Position numbers and translations under genes: made by a program. From positions 7,544,784-7,608,783 of the forward strand of contig NC_134526.1 in NCBI RefSeq assembly GCF_027942865.1: DNA of 64,000 nucleotides, given 5' to 3'. Under the pieces are notes generated by a model. That model was not told the DNA's origin. It saw only the letters and a list, made by a program, of their open reading frames with translations, and did not search any database. Origin of the DNA: Odontesthes bonariensis (taxonomy: Eukaryota; Chordata; Actinopteri; Atheriniformes; Atherinopsidae). Below, one piece after another: positions 36,340 through 49,764 of the stretch; position 1 is the stretch's first letter, and each line of letters starts with the position of its first letter.

Positions 36340-37535
36340 TCATCTTAAAGCACCAATACTTTATCATTTTCATGCTGACGACACAGTCATGTATACTTCT
36401 GCTTCCACACCTGTCCTTACCCACTACAACTTGCTTTTAACACGTTGCAATAAAATGTTTACGATTTAAAACTGCTTTTAAACGCAGATAAAACAAAAGT
36501 CATGACGTTTTCTAATTCAAGGTCCAAACTTTCAACCCTGCCTTCAGTTATCACTGCTCAGAGAACTCAGATAGAATCTGTCTCTATAATATCTGGGCAT
36601 TTTAATTGACACTTCCCTTTCTTTTACTGCTCAGATTCAGCAGCTTGTTAAAAAACTAAAACTGAAACTTTTTCTTTCTCATAAGAGACGGGTTTCTGCT
36701 CCATTCATGTCTGTGCTGGACTATGCTGATGTCTTGCAGCCATATGCACGCCTCCCCTCAAAGCTTACAGTCCCTGGATACCGTGTAAATGGTAAATGGA
36801 CTTTAATTGTATCGCCCTTTTCTAGTCTAACTGACCACTCAAAGCACTTCAACACTACATGCCACATTCACCCATTCACTCACACTCATACAGCACGTCT
36901 TAGTCTATAACTATGTGCTTTCTACTCATTCACACACATTCATACATTGATGGATGCATCCGTAGGCAATGTGGGGTTCAGTGTCCCAAGCATGCTTTGA
37001 CATGTGGCCTGGGGAAGCCGGCCGATTGGTGGGTGACTGCTCTTCCTCCTGATCTCTGAGGTTCATCACCAATTTTAAATCTCTTACACATCATTGTTTG
37101 CTGTATGCTCGTGTTGGGTGGACTTCTTTGTCCTCTCATAGACTCAACTACTGGCATATTCTAAGTCTGCTCCCATCCTGCCTTCTGACCTACATCAGTC
37201 TGAGGAGCACAGACTCTTAGAATCTTCGATCTCAGGATCTTTATTCACTGTCTGTTCCTAAAGTCAGAACTGAACTGGGAAAAAAAGGTGTTCAGGTTTA
37301 CGGCTCCATTTACGTGGAATGAATCCATAAAAGACCTGAAACTTAAAGATCTGGTTTCACTGGACTCTTTTAAGAGGATGTTGAGCGACTTGAGGCGGAC
37401 ACATCTGGCTGCAGATATTTTGACTGATGCACTTAATCTTTATCTCATGGGTAAATTTAGCAAAATTGCTAGGCTAAATTTAACCTCAATGAGGTTTTCC
37501 TGGTTAAATAAAGGTTAAAAAAAAAAAAAGTCACT
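36340..37535 (+). mobile_element. Decayed LINE with reverse transcriptase core and tail
   Basis: The plus strand at about 36370 reads FHADDTVMYTSAS, the reverse transcriptase catalytic ADD motif of a non-LTR element. It is followed by LGILIDTSLSFTAQIQQLVK and APFMSVLDYADVLQPYA, and, after an inserted repeat, ARVGWTSL. The C-terminal APFTWNESIKDLKLKDLVSL and a tail ending in GGTTAAATAAAGGTTAAAAA close it at 37535. Several frameshifts and stops interrupt it. The insertion occupies about 36785-37070. Confidence 0.82.
36785..37070 (+). repeat. SINE-like element nested in the LINE
   Basis: Begins with GTAAATGGTAAATGGACT and continues with ACCACTCAAAGCACTTCAAC and CATTCACCCATTCACTCACA, a very common fish repeat. 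It ends near CCGATTGGTGGGTGACTGCTC. LINE coding similarity resumes after it. Ends are approximate. Confidence 0.7.
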
Positions 37536-37539
37536 ATCT

Positions 37540-38640
37540 TAATTTGTGAGTTTTGCTGGTCTGTTGATCATAAACCAATAAAAACCCAGCTGCAGTAGAT
37601 GAAAAGTCAGAGGGATCACTAAGAGGGACCCGGCTCGGCTGCACACTTTCCTGTATCAATATCACTGTACCAATATATATTGGTAAGACTCAGGGCATGT
37701 AACTGCTTTATCACAGTTACATGCCTAGTTGACTCAAGCTAGTTAAAGCTTGACTTGGACTAGAATACTTGCACAAAAGCGGAACCGAGTCATTGACTGA
37801 AGTATGTTGCTAAGTGACTTTTTAGAAAATGTTCAAGAAATTCTGCTGCTTCCAATTTCCTCTGTGGATTGTACATGAACATCATTGTACATGAACGTCC
37901 AGCTGAATTCACTGCACAAATGTTGTCTTTAAGTTACTTGAATGGTGTTTTGTGTCGGTTTTAAAATCATCATGTTTGTCAGGATATTAGAGCAGAGTGA
38001 GACAGTCTGGAGATGATTTTAAGCGACTGTAAGTTGATGTGAGGTCTTAATGGGCTGATTCTCTGATGCGTTTAGCTGTTTGACAAAAGAAATAAAAATA
38101 TGTGAATGAGAGCAGCTGGGAATTCATCTGTTCATCCAGTTTTGACGAGCTCGATTTGATCAGACGAAAAAGTTCCCTTACATTTTAAACTTTCATTCGG
38201 GTTAACTCTTTTTTTGTATCATATTCAGAGTACACAACTTCACTACTTGAGTAAAAGTTACAGACCGCGACGTGCTTTTTCAGGTTTGAAGATGAGTAAT
38301 TGTTGGCCGTGATATAATTTGTTAGCATAACCAACATTTAAACTGAAACAAATCAGTAATGGTCTATTTTTCACCATCAGTCATGTTTTTGTCTCATAAA
38401 TCTTAAACATGGGTTTCAGATGAGGCCACGGGTGCTCGGCGGGAGTTTCTCCGTGTGTTCCTTCCTCTGTTGTATGGACTGTAGGGCGTGACGCAGGTAC
38501 GGCAACACGACTAAGACAAACGATACACGAATCAGCAGAAACAGTTTTTTTCTCAGAATTGTGACAGAAACAGTTTTGAAAATAATCATCAGCTGACGTA
38601 AGCTCAAATGTAGCGAGAAACGAGAGCGTCAATAAAAATG
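37540..38640. other. Intergenic, no gene seen
   Basis: No supported gene. CTACTTGAGTAAAAGTTAC near 38244 resembles the repeat at 38641-38740 and may be part of the same degenerate element. Confidence 0.45.
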
Positions 38641-38740
38641 CAGTGGAGTGAAAGTAAAAGTATCCCCCAAAAATAACACTCAAGTAAAGTACAGATACTC
38701 AAAAACTCAAGTAAATTTGCTTTGTTACTGTCCACCACTG
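38641..38740. repeat. Short element with imperfect terminal inverted repeats
   Basis: The left end CAGTGGAGTGAAAGTAA and right end TTACTGTCCACCACTG are imperfect inverted copies. The interior repeats CTCAAGTAAA, and the sequence matches a common fish 'ACTCAAGTAAA' non-autonomous DNA transposon type. The full element may extend left. Confidence 0.6.
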
Positions 38741-38744
38741 ATCT

Positions 38745-41700
38745 TATTGATGTGCTCAGTGATGTTGGAGGGGCAGATGACCTCTTCTACCTTTATATAT
38801 GTCAGGTCTGTTACAGCAGCAAGACAAATCTGTGCATTTTGTGCAGAAGAAGCATAAAAAACGAGTTAAAAACGTCTTGTGTGAAGAAAACCCGAGTTAA
38901 CAAATAAAAGTGATGGTATTCTTTACATCTCAGAAGAGTTTTAGGTTGTGTTCAGCCGGATCACACAAATAAAAACATGGCTGTGTCGGACGTCTTCATC
39001 GTTCACCCTCAGGTCATGTGTCAGCAGTTTATCTGTCGTAGTATGTAAACAGAAAGCTCTGTCCATCAATGCTACTCTCTGTGCATCAAGAGATTAGTTT
39101 TCCGTGCCAAAAACAACCAGACTACCCAACACTAAAGCAAGCAGCTTTCTGCCCTTACTGTTGATGACTATCTCAAGCCTTTAAAAGGACGATTTAGACT
39201 CCTAAAAAGGGGAAAAAAATCCACATCAACAAAAACATTTCACAAAACACTTTTTTTCTGAATGCGATGTATCTCGTGTTGGTTGTTTTTTGCCCCTCAG
39301 GGATCTGTATCTATGCTCCAATCAGACGAGTAAATATATTGATAAGATGATCAGTATTCCAATGACAAGAATCACATGTCATCTTCTGCGAGAGGTGTGA
39401 CGTTTCTGGAAAGGAGAAGCTGAAGATCAACATCAGTGGCCGCCATATAAGACTTGCATTCGTTGTTTTCCACGACGGCATAATCTGTGTGTGAGTCCGC
39501 GGGCTTTTAAGTGTTGTCTGAACCTGGCATCATTCACTTCCTGATGTACACAACAGTGTTTCACTCTGGTAGAAAAATCTCAGCTGTGCAGAGGCAGGAA
39601 AGGGATGGTGACATTTTGAGGATGGACTTACTGGAAACATCACAGTGAAGGAGTGATTTGTCTGCAGTAATGGTCTATTTTTCACCATCAGTCATCATCT
39701 TGAGGCTATTTCTTTTTGCATCATACCTATTTTGAACATCATTACTCCTTCAATCCTCTCTCCCTGCTGTCTTATCATTCATCTTCCTCTGTTGTCAGCA
39801 ATTCATTCTCCCATTCATTTCTGCCGTTGAGCCTTTTCTCTGTTCTTTATCTCCCTGCCATCCCATTCTCTCTGCAGGCCTCCTTCTCTCAAACCAAGTC
39901 GTGAGCGCTCAGCCCTCCCCACTCATTACAGGAGGTCTGTAGAAGGGGAGGAGGCACGGGAGAAATGGATCTCGCCTCTCACTCCATGTTGTGGAGGCTG
40001 TTCAGGAGACAATTCCGAACCCACATCCGTCTCCATTAGTGGGACAACACAGCGACCGGCTCGACCCCCCACCCGCTGCTCTGTATCACATTTCACTGCC
40101 TTCTATTTTTCCAGGTGGAGAAAGAGAGCCGGGTGGAGAGACGAGCAGAAGCTGGGAACCAGGATGGAGGATGAGGAAGAGAGGGATGATTCAGACGGGG
40201 TAAAGAAATGATGATCCATCCTCCACTTCTCTTCATGCTCTGATAAGCTGACGTCCCACAGGCTGACGTCTGGGACAGAGTACAGTGTTGATCAGTGCAG
40301 CTCAGTGGGAGTGGATGAAAGTGAACTTTTCTACCCCATACAGACCATAAAAAGTGTGATCGAGACTTCACAGGATAACTCTGACACAGAGCAGACAATG
40401 GGGAACAGAGCACGGATTTACTGATGAGTGTCAACATAAAGGTTATTTAGGAGATTATCATGTTTTATTAACAGTGAGACTTTCTTCCTTTTTATGGTCA
40501 GTTGTTACATTTCAACGGTTTGTGTTTTTCTTTCATTGATTTGGGGCAAATCACCCAGGAGACTGAGGTTAATGTCCTTTGGCTTTCATTTGTAGGCTTC
40601 ACTTTGAAGTTAGCTTAGTTTTAGACAACAACACCACAACATTAGCATACATTTTTCTCGTCTCCCGATTTGTTTTGGAAGATCTCTCTCCTTGTATAGA
40701 ATTTGTTATCTGCCTTCAGGGTGTTATTTTCCTGCTCTCATATTTCCTCTGCTGTTTTCACCTGTTCCTGATATTGCCTGCTGTTTTTAGTCTGCATGTC
40801 CGATGCACCATCACCATCCAGCTTCTTTTAGTGTATGACTTCCATTACAAAAACACATGTGTCCTAACTTTAAAGGATGACTGCAAAAAAAGCCTTAAAT
40901 TTACAAACGTCTCACTTTCGGCATTCAACATGTTTTCTATGTTCTATTCTGGATAAAATATTGGTTTATGACATTTGCAAATCATTGCATACTGTGTGAA
41001 TTTACGTTTCACACAGTACCCTACTGATTTCTGATCACATTTTTCTCCTTGGTTTATGGCAAATTTCCCTCCAGGCTGTTATTCTTCACAGAAGGTAGCC
41101 TGTATCTGAGTTACTTTGTGCTCAAAATGGTGTTGTGGGCCATGAGTTATGAGTTTGGGTTTCTTCTGATGGCTCAGAGGTGCAACAACTGTGCAACAAA
41201 TGTACAAAAGTCCTGCCTTAAACAGGTTGCTTGAAAGGAGCTATGTGGATATTCACAAAAGAGAAAACACTCAAGAAAACCCTCTTTGTGTGGGTCTGTT
41301 TTCATCTCCATCCTTAGTAATAGTGTCTCGACCCTTTATCAGACAGCAGATCTTTCTACATCTTCAGAACAAGCAACAGTATAAAAACTATGGTCTTCAG
41401 AGATGTTCAGAATATTTTTTGTGGGGAAACAGAATCCAACCAAAGTGCTTTCAAGTCCTGTGAAAGTTACAGCTAATTTCTTTATTGCGGTTAAAGTTAA
41501 AGACAGAATTTTTTGTGATATAATTCCAAAGGATGTACAAATCTTAAGTGTACGTTTCTGCTCTTAAAGGCAAAATATTTTGGAACATCTGTATATCTAA
41601 ACATCAGTTTGCTGTAACGTGCTGTGAATAATTTTAATTCTCAAAACATGATGACAAATAAGGATATGAGACAAACACAGTCTTGGGCTTTGTGACCAAT

Positions 41701-41940
41701 GTTCTCAGAAGTATAACGTCTTCAGCTCTGATCGGTGAGTATTATTAAGGTATATGGGAAATGACTGTGGGAACTTTTGGCCTCATTGAGACCTCATTAC
41801 AACGTCACATTTAGCCTGTGGGATCAATTTCCCCGGAATGGTTCAGGACAGATGAATAAATCCAGGCTTCTTGAGTGGAGGTGATGGAGGAGTGTATGCC
41901 AGAAGTAAATGAGGTACATTTGGCTTTGCTACCACCTGGC
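38745..41940. other. Intergenic, no gene seen
   Basis: Open frames at 39991-40203, 40093-40437 (minus) and 40579-40956 have no recognisable domain, and no splice chain links them. Nothing supported. Confidence 0.45.
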
Positions 41941-41950
41941 CATGACAACA

Positions 41951-41979
41951 ACACACACACACACACACACACACACACA
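41951..41979. repeat. (AC)n microsatellite
   Basis: About 14 uninterrupted AC units. Confidence 0.95.
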
Positions 41980-41984
41980 GCCCT

Positions 41985-44270
41985 CCCCTATTCCATCTTC
42001 CCAGTCCATGTCTGTCATTCTGTCCCATCAGGACTTGCCGGGCCAGGGAAAAGCTCAAGGGCAAAGTTCAGGAAACAATTAAGGGAAATGACTACACACC
42101 AGTGGACCAAATTCCAGCACCATTTTGGAAACATGTCTGTTTCTCAGTTGGTCTCACTCGTTAAATCATTAACCCCACAACTTGAGGCCACAAAAGAGGA
42201 AAACCAACAGGGTTGTATGTTAAAATCTAGACGGCACGCCATCTGCTTCACAAGCTATTACAAGAGCTATTACAGAGAAAGACGAGGGCAGAGCCTTCTG
42301 TAAATCAATGGTGGCTTATTGGGTTTGTGGTTTGACCCTGGAGTCGATTTCACCTTCACACATTTGATTCTATCTCTAAATATGGACAAAGAAGCAAAAT
42401 GCTGCCACAGCATTTTATCTTGGCAACATGACAGTCGTGCTTGAATAAGATATATATCAGAGAGACTATGAGCATCTCTTACAACCTGACCAGTGTCAGT
42501 GTGCAGGTTTACTGCCGTGGACATACGGTTTCATCTCAGGTGGAAACCATTTTGTTCTTAACTTCAATAGGTGTTGTTGTAATATTGGTCTGTCAGTTGG
42601 ACAGTTACTTTTATTGTGACATATTTTAAAATACCTCAACTCGTGCTATGTCAATTACCACAAATCTTCTTTCAGACAATGTATACTAAAGGCTTTGATG
42701 CCTTTTCTGTCACCATCTTCGTTCTGTGATTTTGAGCAAACTGCCTCGACAGCTTTTGGGTTGGGCTGCTATGAAAAGCGATGGATATAATTATGCCTCT
42801 CCTGTGGTGAATTGTAAACACATGGATGACCCTTCAGAAGGTCAAAATATTAACTCACTCAAAACTTTGCTTTGTGACCAAGGCAAAACCCTCAAGGTTC
42901 CAGCACAAAAGCTTGTCTACCTGTTGTGGTTTCCTCTGCAACCTCATACGCTTGTTTGTATTTGTGCTGTTGTTTTACTTAATCTCTGCAGCAGAAAAAG
43001 ACAGAAGGTACAAAAGAAAAATAACTGTTTGTAGAGCAGTGAAACTGACAATATGTTGGCTTTTTTAACAACTTTATAGACAAACTGTATTAAAGAAGGT
43101 TACTTTGTAGTTGGGTAAAACAAAGTATTGTGTGTGCCGCCTGCCGACAGCCGTGCCTGTTACTGTGTTTGCTGCTCGGAAGCAGGGGACTGCTCGGTCT
43201 GCACGGTCTACACAGCAGGCAGTGATACAAAGGGAGAGAAAATAGCGCCAAGCAATTGTGAGGTCTGACTTTTTCCTGGAAAACGATTTTGTGATGCAAA
43301 TGTATTACTCTTTTGAACGCATATTGTTTTGAGAAGCAAAACGCTTTATTTTTGTGGCCCCAGCCAACTAGCCGGACTACCTTCGTCAACACCAAAACGA
43401 GGCTGGAACTCGGCTCAGGACGCAGCAGGGGGTAAGAAAATGTTCATAAATGATATTGCTACTATGGGATGTCATACAGCTTCATGTCAAAAGAGGGGGG
43501 GGCAGTCATGTGTCTGCGTACCGTCAGAAAGTAGGTAGTTGCGCCCCTGCTTGTGTTGTGGAAAAAAGAAAAAAGTTTAAAAAAAAAAGAAAATCCTTAA
43601 ATGCTAGACAGACATTCAGGACACTTGCTAGTCTTGGAAATTAATTCCACACCAGCACCATCATGTCCTCCTTTTTGATTAAGAAAAGTTGTTAAATTTG
43701 TTGTTAATTAGAGTGGATCGCAAAAAAGACTGAGGGGATACTGAAGTAAATGAGAAGAAGAGGAAAGAGTGAACGAGCGAATAATTGATTCGACTAAGAA
43801 CAACCTGCGGATGTGTATTGACAGCCAGGCATTGAAATTGGAGAAATACAATTAGCTGGATGCAAGATATTGAATTGCAATCATGCATAACCTGATCCTC
43901 TTTCTCTATCTTCCTCCAAGCATCCTTTACCTCTAAAATGTAATCTTCTCCAGATCTGGACTTCCACAAATAGCTAAATTAGAACAAATGACACTGCATA
44001 ATGAAAGCTTTGATTGCTTCTTATACATGCAGATTTGTGTGCGCATTTTGGTATTTCCTCATCTTGATTTGATTGTCTTCCTGCAGGCAGCAGTATGCAG
44101 GGCTGATCTGTGCAGGTGTTTGTTAGGTGTGTAGTCATCTTGTATTTCCATCCCATCGTGCTTTCTGTCTCATTGGCAGTGATCAAAGGCCATAACCGGT
44201 CATGTTCACTCAACCAGCATACATGGCTGGCTTCTAATGTCCTGGAAATCCTCAGCACAGAAACAAAATA
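41985..44270. other. Intergenic, no gene seen
   Basis: No supported gene. The plus ORF at 41875-42303 reads through the AC microsatellite and is not convincing. Confidence 0.45.
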
Positions 44271-44272
44271 AA

Positions 44273-44311
44273 CATGTGTGAGTGTGTGTGTGTGTGAGTG
44301 TGTGCGCGCGC
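44273..44311. repeat. GT-rich simple repeat
   Basis: Interrupted GT run that changes into GCGCGCGCC at its right end. Confidence 0.85.
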
Positions 44312-44482
44312 CTTCTAAAGTTTCTGCTTATATAAGAGTCGCTGTAATGTACTCTAATGTCCATTTTACAAAATGTTTGGCTAAACACTGAATCTGTATT
44401 CATTCTCCTGATTTTCTTTCCGGTTCTTGTTCTTTCCATTATCTCATTTCACTGGGTGCCCCATCAAATATCTGTCTTGAAA

Positions 44483-44552
44483 CCGCATGCATCCATATGA
44501 GCTCTTTACATCCCTTTAAGTTGTTGTCATTCAGGCCACAGAGCTCAGCATC
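44483..44552 (+). repeat. Direct repeat copy 1, 70 bp, identical to 47278-47347
   Basis: The 70 bases starting CCGCATGCATCCATATGAGC are identical by eye to the copy 2.8 kb to the right, and flanks diverge at once on both sides. It is not low-complexity sequence and does not match a repeat family I recognise. Confidence 0.93.
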
Positions 44553-45284
44553 TCCACTCAACTATTCGTTTTCTTCCCCAGACAAAAGACCACTGGCTGC
44601 AGTGTCAAATAGCTTCAGGCGAGTAAAGTCAGTCGTCCACATAAAATGTTAAAGACTGTATCATAGCAAGGCTTTATTCATGGACCCTGCTGTGTATGAA
44701 GTAACTTCTATTACTGTGCTAATGTGTCACAGCAAAGAAGCATTTTATTACTTTTGGCCTCCCAATAAATGGCTGCCAAAACTGGCCTCGTGGCACCTTA
44801 AACTGAAGACATCCAGTATGACTCATCATCGCACAATGAGAGGTGCAGGACCTGATCATAAAACCATTTCTGCATGAGATAGTTTTATTTTATTACAGTA
44901 CACGTGAGAGCATGAAGAAATAAAACTGTGCAGCACTTCACAAGAAAAATCTTTGTTCTCAAAAATAAGACGCATCACGACACAGCGAGTACCACACAAG
45001 CGTTGCCTTTAAATGTTTATTGTGTTCAGATTGCAGCCATGAGAATACCAAACTGATCTCATGACAGAATGTGTTAGTCCACAATACAAACTCTTTGATT
45101 TTTAGAATAAAGGTTCCAGAATTGTATGATAACAATGTTTTCCTTCCTAATTTCCCCACAAAGACTCAGCTTAGCTCGTGATATGGCATCATGATTTATC
45201 TACAAATTATTATAACAAGGAGAAGACCCATGCTACACGTTCCACACGCTCTCATTTTTTCACCTTTCTTTTTACCCCTGACAA

Positions 45285-45600
45285 GCTATTCAAGGTCAAA
45301 GTCAAGGTCACATTTATTTCTATGGCACATTTAAACAACCGAAGTATACCAAAGTGCTTTACACAAAAATGAATAAAAGCACCATAAAAATAAAAGGAAA
45401 TTAAATAAGAATAAAGTACCATAAAATAAAAACAGTAAAATAAATACAACAGTATGCGAAGCCCATCACACATAAAACAATACAGGAATCACCAGGAAAG
45501 ATCAAGTCTGGCTCACAGCAGGACAAAGAGGACCAAAAGCCAAGGAGAAAAAATGAGTTTTTAAGGAAGACTTAAATTAATCCAACAATACAGCATGTCT
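45285..45600 (-). mobile_element. Retrotransposon 3' tail relic
   Basis: CAAGGTCAAAGTCAAGGTCA then ACATTTATTTCTATGGCAC and CCAAAGTGCTTTACAC are the reverse complement of the tail (GTGTAAAGCACTTTGG...) seen on many fish LINEs and LINE-tailed SINEs. GGAGAAAAAATGAGTTTTTA near 45540 also fits a common repeat. Boundaries are approximate. Confidence 0.55.
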
Positions 45601-45604
45601 AATA

Positions 45605-47275
45605 TGAATTCCTCACTTTTCTTTTTATCTCTAACTCACCTGTGGTGAGGGTATAGGTGTTCAAAGCTCAGGGATGGGGTTTGAATTGATGTACATGGAT
45701 AGAGGTTACACATTTTTTATTCATGATCACAAAGCCAACGACCCAGGGATACATACATTCACAACTTACAAATTACAATCATGGATTGTGACACTGGATT
45801 TGTGGACAAACGTCCCCTTAAGACATTGACAGTGGGCTGGAATACCCCTGAACCAGGTCGGCATAGATATATTGACCTAACATCAGTAACAGCCAGTATT
45901 TAGCTTAACTGGCCTCTCAGCACACAGGACAACATCAACGAATGGAAATGGTGGATATTTATCTACTGCATCTGTGTCAAATTTGCCCTGAAAATGATTA
46001 GATTCATTCATATTTAATTTTGCCCAGCACAACAAACATTCGTTTGGGCATGTAAGCAATGAAAAGTCTTTGAATTAGTAATGCTTTAACAGGCTAAATG
46101 AATTTGTACTTATTCAAAGATTGTGTTATGAAGAGCTTAAATACTTTAAAGTTCCCCTCTGCAAAAAACAGGTTTTTAACGTTATTAACACGTCTTTAGG
46201 TGGGGTTTTTTTGTGTGTTACGAGACATCTCTTAAGCAACATCAGCCATCAATACTCGGGCTGAGGATTCACGAGGAAGTTAAGCTTGCATCCGAATGTG
46301 TGGGACCTCATTTGCTAGCAAAGTTAGTCACTGAGCTCTCAGCTTCTAGGTTCCAGCTGGTTTGGCCACTAGCTTAGCTAGCTCACAAGACAGGACCTTG
46401 AAGCTGAGTGTTGGGAACTCATGAGCTCCCATGCTGGGAGCTGAGAGCTGCTCACCACTTTGGTCAGCAAGTGGTGCCTTTCTAAAACTGCTGAAAACCA
46501 TCAAAGTTTAATATATTAGCATTCTGACACATTCACACACATGTGATCTTGTGTAATTTAGTTTCATCTTCTTTCGTCGGGCTGAATTTCCATAAGGTTA
46601 GAGGTGCTAAACCGAGCATTCAACCAACAGAGTCAGAAGCCTCTGTCACACATGCCTTGTGCCTTATCACCACAAAAAAAGACATCCCTGTTAACCTTCC
46701 AATATTCCTCGTTATTCATACGTGCCAAACAGACGAAATGGCCTCCCCATCGCTCTGTTCTTTTCTCACATCAAACTGGCGTTGCGGAATCAACTGAGTG
46801 ACGACAGCACAGTTGGTCACAGTGGCGCTTTGAGCGATGCCATCTTAATGTGTGAAAAGGCACACGGGGCGGGATTGTTTGACCTCTGTTATGATCTCCC
46901 TTGCTGGCTCAGAGGGGTAACAGTTCTGCCTCTGTACTGTCACATACGGCTCAATGCTCACATCAGCGCACCAGCTTCAAAAAGGTGTAAGAAGGTAAGG
47001 CCAGGGTCAGCTGGAGTTAATGAGCATATTCATAGATCCCTGAAAGACGAAAAAGATGAGGAGTCCTTCAGAGACAAGTTTTTGGGTTTTTTTTGTGGCA
47101 CAAAACACAGATTAGTTTTTAAATAGATTAATAACTTTCTCAAACATACAATCAGTGCCATAGGCGAAATTTGGCAAGGCACCAAAATGGACCTTTTTTT
47201 TTTTTTTTTTAACCAAAAATGGCATAAAAATGAGTTATTTAACGTAATTAACAACAAATTTAACAACTTTTCTTA
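45605..47275. other. Intergenic, no gene seen
   Basis: Open frames at 46543-46797 and 46722-47126 lack homology and splice support. A T run is at 47196-47211. Confidence 0.45.
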
Positions 47276-47277
47276 AT

Positions 47278-47347
47278 CCGCATGCATCCATATGAGCTCT
47301 TTACATCCCTTTAAGTTGTTGTCATTCAGGCCACAGAGCTCAGCATC
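47278..47347 (+). repeat. Direct repeat copy 2, 70 bp, identical to 44483-44552
   Basis: See copy 1. The bases before it (TTAAT versus GAAA) and after it (CGCAG versus TCCAC) differ between copies. Confidence 0.93.
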
Positions 47348-47349
47348 CG

Positions 47350-48895
47350 CAGATCATAAAGAACAGAGAGTCTAAAATGAGCTGCTAATTAACAGACATG
47401 CAGCTCCTTTGATCCCAGGACATCATGCTTGCATTAGATGAACCGTGTCTGTCTGCAGGGGCGTTATGCAGATGTTTATCTTGGTGATGGCAGCAATTCT
47501 CAAATGGAAGTGTATGTGATTTGTGCAACATAATAGCAGCATTTTTGATTGATGCTGATAGAAATGCACATTTACCTTTTCACGTGGCTTGAGGTCTCTT
47601 GAAACGCAAAGAATGATGTCAAGGTTTAAAACCACTTAATTCCATCAATATTCCATCACCAACACACAGAGTGAAGCAGCTCATCCATTTGGATGATTAT
47701 TGTGGTTTGCTGAAGTGTCACCATGAAGAGGTAAGAAAGGGTACGAAAGGAGATAAGAACTACTTCCCTCCTTTTAGAGTGGATGACAGAATGATCCTAT
47801 CTTTTCTCCAGTGAGAGGAGAGAGTGAGGAATCAAAGAACTGTGTTATTACTTTCTGGCAAAGACTGCTCAAAAACTGCCGTCTGAACACGCCATTTTCA
47901 AAAGGAACAAAATGATTAAGAAAACAACACAAAAGAGGAGACATTTTAAATTCAAAGTGCTGCTGTAGGATGGTAAAAAGTAATAAAACTGAAATATTCA
48001 AAAGGTATAACAGAAGAAAGAAGGAGGAAAAAAAAGCCTCGGTCTTCAGGGCAAAATTAGGTGGGAAAAAAACCAAGTCTGACACATGGGATGATTCTAG
48101 GTCTCCAGAATATAAGTTTTGCAATAGAAGATTCTCACCCATTAACACGGCAATGTCTGCTCCTGGGATCAAACATTGCAGAAGCTAATGTGTCACGGCA
48201 GCAACACCTCAGGACATCTTCTGGCTTATTGTAGGTGCTGAGTCCCAGATATTGCGGGTCAGGAAACAAGCCTGGAGATGCTGACAATTTTCTCTGTTTT
48301 TTTTTACTGCAGGCTTGAGAGTGAAGACATAGTGAGAGAAAACTGCATGTTGTTCCCTGACAGTTTACTTACTGGAATACCTGGCAATATAGATATACAT
48401 ACAATATAGACTGCTACAAACCCACATTACATGAATATGCCCGGATAATAAAAACCACAGCATTACACAGAAATAAAATGTTTTACCTGGAACAACAAAA
48501 CCTCTCACCACATAGACTCATGTCAGGATTAAATAACACAGAACATGAATGTGACTTGAAAAAAAAAATAAATTTTTTTTACATTTTCTAAAGCCATTTC
48601 TATCTCCTGACAATCATAAGACACTAGTCTGGTCCTCCAAACAACAAGGTTATCAACCTTAGCTTGAAGACAGGAAAACAATCATGATATCCAGTGGCTT
48701 TAAGTTGATATGGCAACAAGTTCCCAATTGTGGAGCAATTAGAGCAAATGAATAAAATTCATTATAATCTAGTATTATTAAATTAATTTAACTCATTTAT
48801 AATCTGATACAATCCAGTACAGTCTGTTTCATTATGATTGGATTCATATGGCAGTTCATAGAAAGTACCTTAGCTAAGGAAACAGTAAGGAATGC
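47350..48895. other. Intergenic, no gene seen
   Basis: No supported gene. The minus ORF at 47774-48172 shows no family resemblance. Confidence 0.45.
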
Positions 48896-48898
48896 AGT

Positions 48899-49760
48899 AA
48901 ATCTATTCAATTCAGTTCAACGCCGGTCCTGAGCAGTGGGTGACAGTGGAGAAGAGAACTAGCTTTTAACAGACGCCCAGCAGAACCAGACTCACAAAGT
49001 GAAAGAAGAGGACAGAGACACAAGCAAACCCAAAAATGCCTTTTCCAGATCAAGCTTTAAAAAGATATTTTCAAATTCCACGAGTCCTTATTTCCCTGTG
49101 ATAGACTGTGGTTACCCTACCTCTCACACAATGGGAAAATGGATGGATAGGTGGAAATAAAGATTTGATAAAAAAAAATGTTCAATTGGAAAGGACAAAA
49201 GAATTACAGTAAATCATATAAATGTATACCAAAGAGAGCAGTGAAGGGAAGTGCTGACATCCCCCAGCATTGTTGGCTGATAGAAATATAACTAAAGGGA
49301 TGGTTCAGGGTCCCACAAGTCAGCCCTAATCCAAACCTTTGTCAAAGATGAAAGGTTTTAAGACTAACCTTAAAAGTTGGCTGCCTCCCAAACCAAACTG
49401 GAAGCTGATTCCATAACAGATGGACCCGATAACTCCCATTCTGCCTTTTTAAAAACTCCAGGGACCACAAGAAAGCCTGCAGTCTGAGAATGAAGTGTTC
49501 TGTTGGGAAAATGCAGATACAAAGGAGCTCGGTCATTAAGAGCTTTATATGTAAGTAGAAGGAATTTGAAATTATATTCAAAATTTAACAGGGAGCCAAT
49601 GAGAAGCTAAGGTTGGAGAATTAAAACCTCTCCTGCTTATTCTCATCATACCTCTCCGATTTTTAGGGCAGCCTGATTATAGGGAATTACAGTAGTCCAA
49701 TTCTGAAGTAAAAAACAAGAATGCACAGACTTCCTGCATCACTCTGCAACAGGCTGTTCC
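48899..49760 (+). repeat. Teleost dispersed repeat, about 860 bp
   Basis: A run of words in fixed order matches a very common fish repeat: GGGTGACAGTGGAGAAGAGA, AACTAAAGGGATGGTTCAGG, AAACTGGAAGCTGATTCCA, GCCTGCAGTCTGAGAATGAA, GTCATTAAGAGCTTTATATG, TTTAACAGGGAGCCAATGAG, GGGCAGCCTGATTATAGGGA, ATTACAGTAGTCCAATTCTG. No protein is encoded, and I do not know its class with certainty. Confidence 0.75.
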
Positions 49761-49764
49761 TAAT

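Noticed and set aside
41875-42303. 142-codon plus ORF with a His-Thr run
   Set aside because: The run is the AC microsatellite. The rest shows no homology, and the frame probably stays open by chance.
46722-47126. 134-codon plus ORF
   Set aside because: No recognisable domain, no promoter or splice context, in a repeat-poor but gene-free stretch.
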